Source of the DNA: Siphonodentalium dalli
Taxonomy: Eukaryota; Mollusca; Scaphopoda; Gadilida; Siphonodentaliidae
DNA length: 64,000 nt
Reading direction: 5' to 3'
Assembly (NCBI GenBank): GCA_032622095.1
Contig: CP136066.1
Location: forward strand, 188,578,716-188,642,715
Position 1 is the first letter of the stretch. Each line of letters starts with the position of its first letter. A program made the position numbers and the translations under genes. Below the pieces are notes generated by a model. That model was not told the DNA's origin, did no database searches, and saw nothing but the letters and a program-made list of their open reading frames with translations. Below are positions 48,301-57,443 of the stretch, piece by piece.

Positions 48301-51300
48301 GCCAATCCAGGGGTGGAATGCTTCGTCTGATATTAAACCCAGAGCTAGCCAATCCAGGGGTGGAATGCTTCGTCTGATATTAAACCCAGAGCTAGCCAAT
48401 CCATGGGTGGAATGCTTCGTCTGATATTAAACCAAGAGCTAGCCAATCCAGGGGTGGAATGCTTCGTCTGATATTAAACCCAGAGCTAGCCAATCCAGGG
48501 GTGGAATGCTTCGTCTGATATTAAACCAAGAGCTAGCCAATCCAGGGGTGGAATGCTTCGTCTGATATTAAACCCAGAGCTAGCCAATCCAGGGGTGGAA
48601 TGCTTCGTCTGATATTAAACCAAGAGCTAGCCAATCCAGGGGTGGAATGCTTCGTCTGATATTAAACCAAGAGCTAGCCAATCCATGGGTGGAATGCTTC
48701 GTCTGATATTAAACCCAGAGCTAGCCAATCCATGGGTGGAATGCTTCGTCTGATATTAAACCCAGAGCTAGCCAATCCATGGGTGGAATGCTTCGTCTGA
48801 TATTAAACCCAGAGCTAGCCAATCCATGGGTGAAATGCTTCATCTGATATTAAACCCAGAGCTAGCCAATCCATGGGTGGAATGCTTCGTCTGATATTAA
48901 ACCCAGAGCTAGCCAATCCATGGGTGGAATGCTTCGTCTGATATTAAACCCAGAGCTAGCCAATCCATGGGTGGAATGCTTCGTCTGATATTAAACCAAG
49001 AGCTAGCCAATCCAGGGGTGGAATGCTTCGTCTGATATTAAACCCAGAGCTAGCCAATCCATGGGTGGAATGCTTCGTCTGATATTAAACCCAGAGCTAG
49101 CCAATCCATGGGTGGAATGCTTCGTCTGATATTAAACCAAGAGCTAGCCAATCCATGGGTGGAATGCTTCGTCTGATATTAAACCAAGAGCTAGCCAATC
49201 CATGGGTGGAATGCTTCGTCTGATATTAAACCCAGAGCTAGCCAATCCATGGGTGGAATGCTTCGTCTGATATTCGCACTTGACCTGTATATTGTGCCAG
49301 TAAACCCACATACCAAATTTCATACCATTTAGTTGAGACTATCTAAAATTATCATTCAGAAACCAAAAGTGGACAGACAACCAGACAGACAAATGGACCA
49401 ATAACATAAATATAACCCATTTGTTTTTAACGGGCATATAAAAACCGAATGCTCGCATGCTGTTTAAAATGTTTTGGCATGAGAAACGGGAAATTGACTT
49501 TCGCATGGCCAAAGCAAACACTTACTGCATGTAGGAACCTGTCCTTGCCAGCGACCATCCTCACACTTTAGAACTGGGTTACTGGTCTTTCCATTTGGGA
49601 AGATGTAGCCATCGTGACAGTAATATATGGTATGCTGTGTTTTATATTGCAGTATTTCCTTCATCTCTGCATGTGGAACTGACGGTGCTGGACTGCATTT
49701 GCCTGCAAATTATAAAAGTGACTACCACAATTGTATTTAAATTCGCACAGTACTATTTTTTGCTCAGTTTGGAATTTGTGCACTTTGTTAACCCTTTACC
49801 CAACAAACCGGCCAAATAAAGCTTCAACAGCCTAAAATATCTTCGGTCTGTCTCAATAAAACCATACAAATATGGATATCATTGGAACCGGCTCATTGAC
49901 CACATTGTGATGGTTACAGTTATGCCCTGTGCCAATGCATTCTCTTATATATGCGAGTCGACCATAGGTCGCCTCGCATATATAAGAGAATGCATTGGCC
50001 TAAAAAAAATATTTTTTTAACACTTTTTACCATTTTTTCTTACATTCTTTAACAATTTTATAATTTTTAATGTGTTAAGCCAATGCATTCTCTTATATAT
50101 GCGAGGCAACCTATGGTCGACTCGCATATATAAGAGAATGCATTGGCACAGGGCCCTTCTGTTGGGTAAAGGGTTAATGGCATAAATTTAATGAAATAAC
50201 TTTTCAAACTATATTAATATCAGTCACAGACACTGATTCTTTATCATTCGTCATCTGTAGCTTACGGAATGTAAACAGACGGTTAAAGCTGACAAAATTA
50301 TTCTTGTAATTCTTATACATGTATCTGATCAGTTTCAGTTCATATTCTTATTTCAGTTTTAAACAAGCAGTCGCAGTCGACGGTATCCCCCGCCGAATTG
50401 TGCAGTTGGGGAAGTGCATTCTCAATAATGTTTGCATTCTCAGTATGTGTTAAACAAGAGGTGGGATTTTATCAAAAAGATTTTGTCATTTTAGGTGCTG
50501 ACATTTGTGGAAATTAGCCATGCGACGTCGTCCATTTGCACACAAAAAAATAAACAATAACTCCAATAACTCTGCTGAAAATATCGTCCGGAACTTGTTT
50601 GCGAACTCGTTCTAGATACTGGTCAAGTTAACTCAAATACAATATATCTTCGAAATCCGTTGAGATTTGTGGAAATGAGCCCCGTGACGTCGTCTATTTG
50701 CTAAATTCGACAAAAATAGTAAACAAAGTCCAATAACTCCGGTAAAAATATCCTGCCGGACCTGGCTTGCGAACTCATTCTAGGTAATGGTCAGGTGAAC
50801 TCATATACCACAAATCTTTGAAATCCATTGACATTTGTTCAAGTTATGACTCTTACAAATTCGGGACGGGCGGACAGACGGACGGACGGCTAGACCGACA
50901 TCGATATACTTGTGAGGTGCGATCTTTTGTTTGAGTGACTTGTGGGTTGCACCCCACAAGTGACTTACGTAAGATCAATTTTTTAAAGAGCGACCCCTAA
51001 CCTCCCCCAAGCCCACCCACCCTAGTGTGGAATTTGACTTTCCGGGACCAAATTGATCAATAGTGGTGTTATAAATTGTTTCTAAGACATCTCCGTTATT
51101 TAGTCAATATTACGCTTTTTAAAAAATCTTTTTTCTCTAAATATATATTTCAGATATATTACATATTTTGAGAAATATTATATAGACTAAATAACGGAGA
51201 TGATTTGTAAATAAAACACTTAGAAAAAAAAACATGTTAAATTCATCGCACCTCACAAGTACCTTGTTGTGAGAGCGGACGGACGGACGGAACCCATTCC

Positions 51301-54300
51301 TATATCCCCCGCAAATTTTCAATATGGCGGGGGATAATTAAACAGTTAGTTATTTGCTTATATAGTGGTGAAGTATGCATTGAAATATTGTATCTGTCAT
51401 TTGCAGAATGAGGTCCCCAGAGGGTGAATTTAGTGATGATACCCCACACATCGGGCTAGCATCACCAAAATCACCCTCTGAGGACCTCATTCTGCTTAAG
51501 CCTCATCTTCTATAGTCTCAAATTAACATTGTTTTAGTTACTTTTGCCCTTCAGTTCAGTTTCTATATCCCCTAATTTGCAGAACATAAAATTCATATTC
51601 AGGATGACTAATGGGTAAACATCACCAACTTCAAGTGAAGTGAACATCTAACTTCAAATGGGGAATTTAATCTAATCCCAGGTCTCACATAGCAGTTGAG
51701 GCCTAAGCAGAATGAGGTCCCCAGAGGGTGAATTTAGTGGTACTAGACCGCTCTGTGGATAAGCATCACTATATTCACCCTCTGGGGACCTCATTCTGAA
51801 AATGACAGACACACTATATCAAGGTTTGAATATGGGATTCCCTTACCTTGGTATGGATATTGGGTTGGGATCCCTGCACCATGTAAAGTGTCAGCTGTAA
51901 AACCAAACAGAAACAAGTAAGGACTCTTCTTTATTAACCCTTTACCCAACAAAACGGCCAAAAACGCCCAAATAAAGCTTCAACACCCTAAAATATCTTC
52001 AGTCTGTCTCAACAACACCATACAAATATGGATATCATTGGAACCGGTTCAATGACCACATTGTGATGGTTATGCCCTGTGCCAATGCATTCTCTTATAC
52101 ATGTGAGTCGACCATAGGTCGCCTCGCATATATAAGAGAATGCATTGGCCTAAACAAATTCTTTTTTTAACACTTTTTACCATTTTTTCTTACATTCTTT
52201 AACAATTTTATAATTTTTTCACCATTTTTTATAATATTTTTCTACATTCTTTGACAATTTTATCATTTTTAATATGTTAAGCCAATGCATTCTCTTATAT
52301 ATGCAAGGCGACCTATGGTCGACTCGCATATATAAGAGAATGCATTGGCACAGGGCCGTTCTGTTGGGTAAAGGGTTAAACGGACATGGCTCTTTCGAAC
52401 CTCTAAACTTTTTTTCTACGTAATTTGGAGGGAAGGATACGATAAGTCGATACATGAACGGACTATTGTTATACCGGCATCATATGCTCTGAAAAAAACT
52501 TGAAAAGTCACAGCCACAGTCTTCATCGTTTCGGCAGAAGTCAGACAAACGCTCTTTATTGCTACCATATCATGAATAGACTACCACGTAACAATCTTTT
52601 CTATTCCATGTCACGCAAACGGCCTTTTGTTTTTGGGACCCAAACACCATATTCACAGTTGTATTTTTCATTACTTCAATGAGTTTTTCTGGGTCGACCT
52701 ATTTCGATACTGAGAAAAATTCAAAAGCGAATAATTTTATGTGTATTTTGGAGCGCAAACTGCCATGTGGCTTTAACCTAAACAAATTACAGTTTTTGTT
52801 TTTACTGTTAAAAATAAAGTTTTCCATGTTTTTACTAATAAATTTGTCATAAAAAGGCAAATCTTCTCATATGATTTCACGCATATTTAAACATACTGTA
52901 CTGCCCTAAGTAAATGACTAATTGAACAGCGGTGGCACCCCAGTTAGACCAGGTAGCTTTAAACACGGTTAAAATCCACAAGAAAACCAGAGGATTGTGT
53001 GATGCATGATATCATTAACTGGTTTTAGACCCCGAAGCCACGACAAATAGTTTTCGTGGCTGGCTCAACCAATTTCGTGGCTGGTTAGCTAGCTAAGCCG
53101 GCTCAGTAGCGACGTTCGTGGCTGACGAAATATGTCGGCTCAGCTGGCTGAGACGTTATCAATCAGCGTACCACATGTGCTCTTTTTAGTGTTGGGCTTT
53201 TCCAATATGGCAAATATTCGAAGGACTGGCATGGATGTACTATGTAGTTTCCAATGTAATCGGTATAAGTTACATTGGCAGTTTTGTCGACTTTAGACTG
53301 CTATATCATCACTGGCATCTGGCGATATATGCATGCATCTTTGAATGATGAATCCGATAGTAGGCCCTAATCATATAATATTTCAAACTATTTTCTATTC
53401 TCTTCTAAAGGTGATGTGCATATATTGACAAATTCCACAGATGTCTGAGACTGAGTCGTGTCGAAATAAACAATTAATAATTTAACTCTTTAAATACTGA
53501 ACAGATTCTCCCATTCAGTTATATATGAAAGCATTCATTGGAATAGTATATTCCACATTGAGAGGCCCGGGTGTTCTGATAATAAAACAACCATGCCGAG
53601 TCCTTGCGAATATATATATACCAATATGGGCAATGTGGTTTAGTTCTTTGCGGTTCACAGTGAAGTTGTGCTTGACATATAAGCCCAGGCCTGCGGCTCA
53701 GCCATTTGCTAATTCCGGCGGCGGAGATTTTTTCATGTGGTTGGTGTAGAGAAAATATGGCTGGCGGCGGCTTGTGGCCAATATGGCTGGCAGCGGCAGC
53801 GTGCGATGGTGGCTTCGGGCTCTAACTGATTTGAATGGTAAAGCCTGCAAAATTTGTGCAAATAGTCTGTCAATTGCAGAATGAGGTCTCCAGAAGGTGA
53901 ATTTAGTTATACTATCCTGCACAGCGGGCAATCTTACCAAACTCACCCTCTGCGGAGCTTATTCTGCATAGGCCTCATCTTCTCGGAAGTATCTATTGTA
54001 TCAAATTAATATTGTTTTAGTAATTTTTTGCCTTATGGGAAATTTCTATATCCCATAATTTGCAGAAGATAAAATGCATAATCAAGGTTACTAATGGGCA
54101 AACATCACCAACTTTAACTGGGGAACTTCAATCTGATCCTAGCTCTCCCATAGCAGTTGAGGCCAAAGCAGAATGAGGTTCCCTGATGGTGAATTTGGTG
54201 GTGCTAGCCCGCTGTGTGTGATAGCATCACTAAATTCACCCCTGGGGACCTCATTCTATAAATAATAGATATACTATTTGCAGGCTTGAGTACAATTGTG

Positions 54301-57300
54301 GCTCCAACAAATTTATATATGTCATAGTCAGCAGTTACATGTAGCTATGTACAGTGTATCGGCTGTCAAGGAATATAACCAAGGTTTCTTCCCACCTTTA
54401 ATCGCGGAGTCACAAAACTGTTATGGTTTGACTGCAGTTTTAAACGCATACCGGTAATAACCAGTTACTGGGTCATTTACTTAGGGCAGTAGCTGAAAAA
54501 TTGACAAAAACAAAGCTATCCTTACCATGGTATGAGTATGGTTTTTTTGTGGCTGAGGCTATTGTTCCTGGAAAAACAATGAAAAAGCCATTAATTACAT
54601 GTGATCCATTCAATCTTAAAGTGATATGAAACACTCCGGTCGGGTGATCAAATATAAATGATAATAATCTTGCTCAAAATAGTGAATTTTTAAAAATATT
54701 ATATCCAAATTGACAACACACATCGTCATTCTTATATATTTATTAAATACAGTGACTCTCGGTGGCGAAATCGTTTTCGTTAGTTTATCGCCGATAGTTG
54801 CGTCCCAAATCGAGAGATAAATATTTATTATTTACAATTGTGCATAGTTCAGACGATGTTTTCTCTGGAGTGTTACGGTCGATTTGCTTGAGATTTTCGG
54901 CGATGTTAGTAGGATGCCACATGCATCCAGTTTGCATAGCACCTGAATACTAAATTTATAAGTTTCACACCCGAACAAGTCCATTATATGACTAAGTGTG
55001 AACCCTCAATAAAAAATTGAAAATAACTGTCTTATATTTGTATGTACATGTATATTGATTTGCATGATAAAGTCAATTACAATTGACGAAAAAGCCTGCC
55101 ACTGGAACTGAGAGTAAAGTCTGCTTTAGAAGAGTAAGGCAATTGTGACCTGCCATATCAAATCCAGTCGTAAGTCGGGATTTTTTTTACCCTGTGCCAT
55201 AGTCCAAGTCTTCTCGTACTAAAACCGGCTAAGATATTGGGATGGAGGTGCCGGTCTTTAGTCCAAGACCGCTTGTATACCAATCCTATGACACGACTTA
55301 CGCCCACGATCTGTGGCGGGAATTTGTGGTGTATTTTACTCGATTTACCTAGCAAATCAATACATGATGCTATATACATCGGAAAGGCTTACATCTTATG
55401 GTCATAATAGTGTATAATAATCTAACTTTAATGTTAAATTACACATAGAATATTCCGGTTGATTGACACAAACATCGATTTGTTTCTCTGTTTGTTTACG
55501 TTTTAACCGAAAGCCGAAGTGGTCCGAATAAGTTCGGCATAATCTGCTGTTTGTTCTGGGAATTCTACTTTCTGTTTCTATATATAGCGCGGGTTTTCCG
55601 AACAAAAATGGCGAAAACCGATCGCCCGAAAGTCCAGTTTTCTATGTGCTTTCAGAACAATTCCCGCACTAAAAACTTAATGACATAATGGAGGATCAGA
55701 ACGGTAGTTTTGTTGACAATTTTCGCAAGCAACTTGTCAAAATTGGAGCAAATTAGAACTCTTGTGTCTGACTTGCCAAGTTGCCATGCGTGTGATGTGC
55801 ATTTTGACATCTGTGTTGATAAAATAATCGGAGAACCGAATCACAGTTTCGAAATATAGTTCTTCCGTTTTAGTGGGACTTTTCAAACTTAAGGTTCATT
55901 TATTTAGTGTATTACATTTATATCTCCAATGTTTAATTAATCTATTTATTATTTTATTTATTGACACACATAATTACGATTACAATGGAGAATTCATCGT
56001 AATTTGCGTTGTTGTCCAAAATCTACGGAATATTTTCAACGGAAAATGCCGAACACAGTTCGCGAGGTCAACCGAGTTCGCATACTTTTAAAAAATTGTA
56101 AACATTGAGGTAAATGTCTCTTTTCGCATTAAATTACCGTTTTAAATTCACAACTGATGTGGGTTTCAGATAAAATAGCATGTCTTCTGCGGAAAATATC
56201 CGTTTATTGTCGCAATTGTGATATTTTATTTCATATAATTGTGGTTTTATTTGAGCGGGTCACTAACGCTTAAGTCGTGTCATAAGAATGCATGGGCCTG
56301 GAACTCGGACTAAAGACCGGCACCTCCATCCCAATATCTTAGCCGGTTTTAGTACGAGAAGACTTGGACTACCTGTGCCAATGCATTCTCTTATATATGC
56401 GAGTCGACCATAGGTCGCCTCGCATATATAAGAGAATGCATTGGCCTAACAATTTTTTCTTGTATTCTTTAACAATTTTATAATTTCACCCATACAGAGC
56501 CCCAGACAAACATGAGCAGACGACACTCTTCTATATGCTTCTATATATGTGTGGGGCTCCCTGCAGGGTAATGGATTTTTTTTATTTTATGTCCTAAAAA
56601 TTGTAAAAAATTGTTAGGCCAATGCATTCTCTTATATATGCGAGGCGACCTATGGTCGACTCGCATATATAAGAGAATGCATTGGCACAGGGTAAAAAAA
56701 TCCCGACTTACGACTGGATTTGATATGGCGGGTCACAATTGTTCTCCGAAGTTTGAAGTAATCCAGTATTATCCCTACTGATTTCACTAGCTGGTTTACT
56801 TTGAAGAAAACTTGGACTAGGTTCACTCAGGCTGATTCAAATTTGGTCAAAATTGGATAGTGTCTGCTGGAGTCTTGATGCTCATTTCATGGAACAGAAA
56901 TTCATCCGAGTACATACATCTTAAACTCAAAAAATTTGGCCATGGACCAAATTTGGTCAAAGTTTTATAATGTTGTTAGGAGTTATTGCTCACACAGTTG
57001 CAGAGATGGATAGAGAGATGGTGGTGAGTCGGATTCTCCCCCACACTCATCAAACCATAGGTAAAGTTTTGTTAAACATCTTGGCCGATAGACCAGACAC
57101 TTACCAACACACTTTGGTAGACTTTTCCAGCCATCTGTTTTAGACCAGGAACCATCACTGTTACACACTATCATATAGCTGGAGACATCATAAGCGCCCT
57201 CAGTATGGTAACCACTCAGGCAGTGAACGAGATACTTGCTGCCTGATACACTGAAGCCAATACTAAATGGAGGCGTGTTTAACCCTGTTAAGTAGGCATT

Positions 57301-57329
57301 ACTCAGTCGTGGAGGGACTCCGCATGAAC
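33270..57329 (-). CDS. Sushi-domain type I membrane protein, SUSD4-like, 5' end missing
   Basis: Eight exons join in frame: 57105-57329 (sushi 1), 54526-54567 and 51847-51894 (linkers), 49526-49702 (sushi 2), 47095-47295 (sushi 3), 43874-44083 (sushi 4), 35531-36205 (membrane helix and tail) and 33270-33364 (C-terminus). All internal junctions are phase 1. Each sushi domain has the four expected cysteines. After a hydrophobic helix and RRRK stop-transfer comes a tail of about 200 residues with PPPPY and LPSY motifs (WW-domain ligands of NEDD4-type E3 ligases) and an EDVPLL acidic dileucine signal. Four sushi domains, one helix and PY motifs recall vertebrate SUSD4, a complement and synapse-related protein; orthology is inferred from layout. 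The signal peptide and start lie outside or were not recognised. Confidence 0.88.
33442..33885. mobile_element. Non-autonomous element with GGAC/GGAT tract and C-run/G-run end
   Basis: Begins AACTAGAGGTGTGACTGTCC and ends in ACGGATGGACGGATGGAC followed by a stem-loop TATACCCCCCC..GGGGGGGGTATA. The layout resembles the 63190 element. It is in the last intron of the sushi gene. Confidence 0.5.
34222..34474. mobile_element. TTAA-flanked element of a different frame with one family A cassette
   Basis: Outer ends TTAACCCTTTGAGTGCCAGG and CCTGGCACTCAAAGGTTTAA differ from family A beyond the first nine bases. Inside is one copy of the hairpin cassette, starting CCCTGTGCCAATGC; the second cassette is missing. 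Confidence 0.75.
34490..35520. other. Intron sequence with GGGTGGGTGGG patches
   Basis: Two patches of AGGGTGGGTGGGTGG (34776 and 35208) and a GACGGATGGACGGACAGACA tract near 35453. They suggest remnants of repeat elements; no gene seen. Confidence 0.4.
35531..36205 (-). CDS. SUSD4-like exon: transmembrane helix and cytoplasmic tail
   Basis: 675 nt, phase 1 to 1. About 22 juxtamembrane residues, then a helix containing LAILIATACSVLGVLVLI, the basic stop RRRKVRPR, GPPPPPYTRG, NPLPSYDEAT and a long Ser/Thr/Asn-rich region ending SLANE. Acceptor ctttgcag, donor gtatgt. Confidence 0.92.
36650..37602. mobile_element. Family A element carrying a nested family H element
   Basis: Full outer ends and both cassettes. 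The spacer TTAA (AATGTGTTAAGCC in other copies) is interrupted by family H. Confidence 0.88.
36874..37499. mobile_element. Family H element nested in family A
   Basis: Ends AGGGGTACTGTACAC and GGGGTACAGTACCCCT, each bordered by TTAA (36870-36873, 37500-37503), against one TTAA in the empty family A spacer. The interior differs from the 14309 copy. Confidence 0.87.
37626..37862 (-). other. Orphan open frame that looks coding
   Basis: 78 codons with normal-looking protein composition (LFRATHIDNYYCRILKYMYI, ADIAKSLMVDSVWKRRDYV) ending in TAA. It lies in the intron between the tail exon and sushi 4 of the SUSD4-like gene, on the same strand. No convincing acceptor was found just upstream, and I do not recognise the family. 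It could be a gene fragment, an alternative exon or chance. Confidence 0.25.
37870..38890. other. Intron sequence, nothing recognised
   Basis: Between the orphan frame and the next family F element no repeat or coding signal was assigned. Confidence 0.45.
38896..39014. mobile_element. Family F right half, followed by a partial duplicate
   Basis: Stem AAATGTTCAGATAATAAG / CTTATTATCTGAACATTT, ending TTTAGTATAGAAAGGGTTAA. The right arm (CTTATTATCTGAACATTTC) is repeated directly after it to about 39076. Confidence 0.65.
39080..39446. mobile_element. Short element with ~45-bp inverted ends
   Basis: ATTTTCAATAGAAAATACAT at the left is repeated inverted at 39427-39446, together with TTCCCTAATA..ACACACTGAA. 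It also carries the left arm of the longer inverted repeat that pairs with 43612-43858. Confidence 0.55.
39099..43858. mobile_element. Block bounded by ~240-bp inverted repeats
   Basis: 39100-39340 and 43612-43858 are inverted copies of each other (for example GGACCCACAGTAAACGGCC, TGATTCAAAAGGTACTTAAG and complements). A second left end (39448-39485, TTCCCATCAAAGATACG) also matches the extreme right. The interior is visibly T-poor on the plus strand and holds an altered family B copy and a small palindrome with GGGAGCAACTTA / TAAGTTGCTCCC near 42460 and 42630. No transposase frame is recognisable. The right border lies 15 bp from the sushi 4 exon. Confidence 0.6.
40615..40827. mobile_element. 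Family B element with strand-biased T-to-C changes
   Basis: Ends CAGCAATGCCCAAAGTAACC and GAGCACCACTG and the core CATCGGAAAGCTCTC align along their length with the other family B copies. Against the 30496 copy, 85 terminal positions show 23 differences, 19 of them T to C on the plus strand. Confidence 0.85.
43874..44083 (-). CDS. SUSD4-like exon: sushi domain 4
   Basis: 210 nt, phase 1 to 1. Sushi cysteines in VYCNNPSQ, ISCSCNSGY, MMCTDYGTW and VPTC; two extra cysteines in ECRCKG may form an added disulfide. Acceptor atattgcag, donor gtaatg. Confidence 0.93.
44335..45475. mobile_element. Family C element split by a family D insertion
   Basis: Starts CAAGTCTGGAAATAGTGTGT, ends ACTATTTCCAGGCTAT. 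Flanks AACCACTC and AAGCACTC match at 7 of 8 bases. The middle is interrupted at CACCCATTA. Confidence 0.82.
44533..45229. mobile_element. Family D element nested in family C
   Basis: Ends GGCCAAAAAAAAAAAGTTTT and ACATTTTTTTTTTTTGGCC with GGTTCTCGGGCA / TGCCTGAGAACC just inside. TTA is duplicated at the borders: the empty family C copy reads CACCCATTAGTCACC. Confidence 0.85.
45490..46600. other. No gene recognised
   Basis: Intron of the sushi gene with no assigned repeat; an ATATATATATA run occurs near 46515. Confidence 0.45.
46605..46735 (+). mobile_element. tRNA-derived SINE head
   Basis: GGTTGCTTCGGTGGCCGTGTGG resembles a tRNA 5' half with A-box-like region, and GGGGTTCGTATCCCACCC is a good B box with T-arm stem at about 46676-46693. 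A short non-tRNA tail follows. Confidence 0.65.
46745..47012. mobile_element. Family C element, left hairpin missing
   Basis: Middle segment (GTCTCTATATCCCCAAATTG) and diverged right hairpin (GAATGAAGTCCTCAGAG) ending near GGTACCACAAATGCAGGCC. A 13-C run follows at 47028. Confidence 0.6.
47095..47295 (-). CDS. SUSD4-like exon: sushi domain 3
   Basis: 201 nt, phase 1 to 1. VKCKQPHHIYGG, VTYKCYDPYKLAG, IECMGDGEWSHQPPKC give the four sushi cysteines and the conserved Gly-x-Trp. Acceptor ttcttgcag, donor gtaagg. Confidence 0.95.
47300..48187. other. Intron, nothing recognised
   Basis: Intron between sushi 2 and 3 before the tandem array. No assigned repeat. Confidence 0.45.
48188..49268. repeat. 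47-bp tandem array, 23 units
   Basis: Unit GATATTAAACCCAGAGCTAG followed by CCAATCCATGGGTGGAATGC and TTCGTCT. All 23 units are exactly 47 bp. Two sites vary: CCCAG or CCAAG, and CCATGGG or CCAGGGG. Unit 14 alone carries two G-to-A changes (GTGAAATG, CATCT). It lies in the intron between sushi 2 and 3. Confidence 0.97.
49526..49702 (-). CDS. SUSD4-like exon: sushi domain 2
   Basis: 177 nt, phase 1 to 1. KCSPAPSVPHAEM, IYYCHDGYIFPNG, LKCEDGRWQGQVPTC give the sushi pattern. Acceptor aatttgcag, donor gtaagt. Confidence 0.95.
49788..50177. mobile_element. Family A element, full length
   Basis: TTAA-flanked, two cassettes, spacer with AATGTGTTAAGCC. One C-to-A difference in the second cassette (GCGAGGCAACC). 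Confidence 0.9.
50445..50975 (+). mobile_element. Element of ~162-bp repeats with GGAC tract and terminal hairpin
   Basis: Begins AAACAAGAGGTGGG, like the 9442 element. Two units share GATTTGTGGAAATGAGCC-type sequence at 50501 and 50663, with a partial third near 50830. Then GGACAGACGGACGGACGG and a stem-loop ACTTGTGGG / CCCCACAAGT at about 50938-50961. Confidence 0.55.
51088..51202. mobile_element. 115-bp inverted-repeat element
   Basis: An 18-bp perfect inverted repeat, CATCTCCGTTATTTAGTC and complement, around an AT-rich centre. Confidence 0.5.
51382..51828. mobile_element. Family C element, two hairpins
   Basis: CATTGAAATATTGTATCTGTC start, both hairpins and the middle segment, end GACACACTATATCAAGGTTTG. 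It ends about 20 bp from the linker exon at 51847. Confidence 0.75.
51847..51894 (-). CDS. SUSD4-like linker micro-exon 2
   Basis: 48 nt, phase 1 to 1, encoding ADTLHGAGIPTQYPYQ. Acceptor gttttacag, donor gtaagg. It joins exactly in frame to sushi 2 and to the other linker exon and can be skipped without a frameshift. Confidence 0.8.
51934..52379. mobile_element. Family A element with duplicated spacer segment
   Basis: TTAA-flanked, both cassettes. The AT spacer contains an extra copy of the TTTTACATTCTTTGACAATT-type stretch, making this copy longer than its relatives. Confidence 0.85.
52390..53860. other. Intron, nothing firmly recognised
   Basis: A cluster of CGTGGCTGG words occurs at 53040-53140 and a family F-like end fragment at about 53486-53560. 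No gene seen. Confidence 0.4.
53868..54288. mobile_element. Family C element, two hairpins, diverged
   Basis: Left hairpin GAATGAGGTCTCCAGAAGG, the middle, and right hairpin GAATGAGGTTCCCTGATGG, ending near ACTATTTGCAGGCTTG. Confidence 0.7.
54526..54567 (-). CDS. SUSD4-like linker micro-exon 1
   Basis: 42 nt, phase 1 to 1, encoding TIASATKKPYSYH with split codons at both ends. Acceptor gtttttccag, donor gtaagg. Its KKPYSYH end resembles TQYPYQ of linker 2, suggesting an exon duplication. Confidence 0.75.
54616..54995. mobile_element. Family G element
   Basis: TTAAAGTGATATGAAACACTC start, the CAGTGACTCTCGGTGGCG and GATTTGCTTGAGATTTTCGG blocks, and the end CCATTATATGAC. The right TTAA is lost. 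Confidence 0.7.
55140..56741. mobile_element. Family J long-inverted-repeat element holding a cassette pair and a nested Mutator-like element
   Basis: Outer repeats CAATTGTGACCTGCCATATC and complement at the right continue through CAGTCGTAAGTCGGG to ACCCTGTGCC, where the shared hairpin cassette begins. The left cassette is split at CCTGTGCCA by the element at 55200-56371. Confidence 0.8.
55200..56371. mobile_element. Mutator-like element with perfect 9-bp duplication
   Basis: Inverted repeats of about 68 bp start TAGTCCAAGTCTTCTCGTAC. Flanked on both sides by CCTGTGCCA (55191-55199, 56372-56380). No transposase frame; the interior 1 kb is unassigned. Confidence 0.85.
57105..57329 (-). CDS. 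SUSD4-like exon: sushi domain 1 (first exon visible)
   Basis: 225 nt, phase 1 to 1. SCGVPPRLSNAYL, YLVHCLSGYHTEG, MIVCNSDGSWSK and LPKCV supply the sushi cysteines. Acceptor tttttatccag, donor gtaagt. The exon before it was not found. Confidence 0.93.
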
Positions 57330-57348
57330 CTGGATAAAAAAAAGTCAT

Positions 57349-57440
57349 GAGGCCTAAAAAAGGACCTTTGTTTCCACAAAACCAACAAACACTATTTTCA
57401 ACTGCCGAGTCTACAGTCTCTTTGAAAAGCCAACAAAAAT
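57349..57440. mobile_element. Family D end fragment
   Basis: GAGGCCTAAAAAAGGACCTT with TTTGTTTCCAC resembles the left end of the 16779 element. The other end is missing, so this is a remnant. Confidence 0.45.
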
Positions 57441-57443
57441 CCT

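Noticed and set aside
48188-49268. CRISPR array
   Set aside because: The 47-bp units are contiguous tandem copies with no unique spacers, in a eukaryotic intron.
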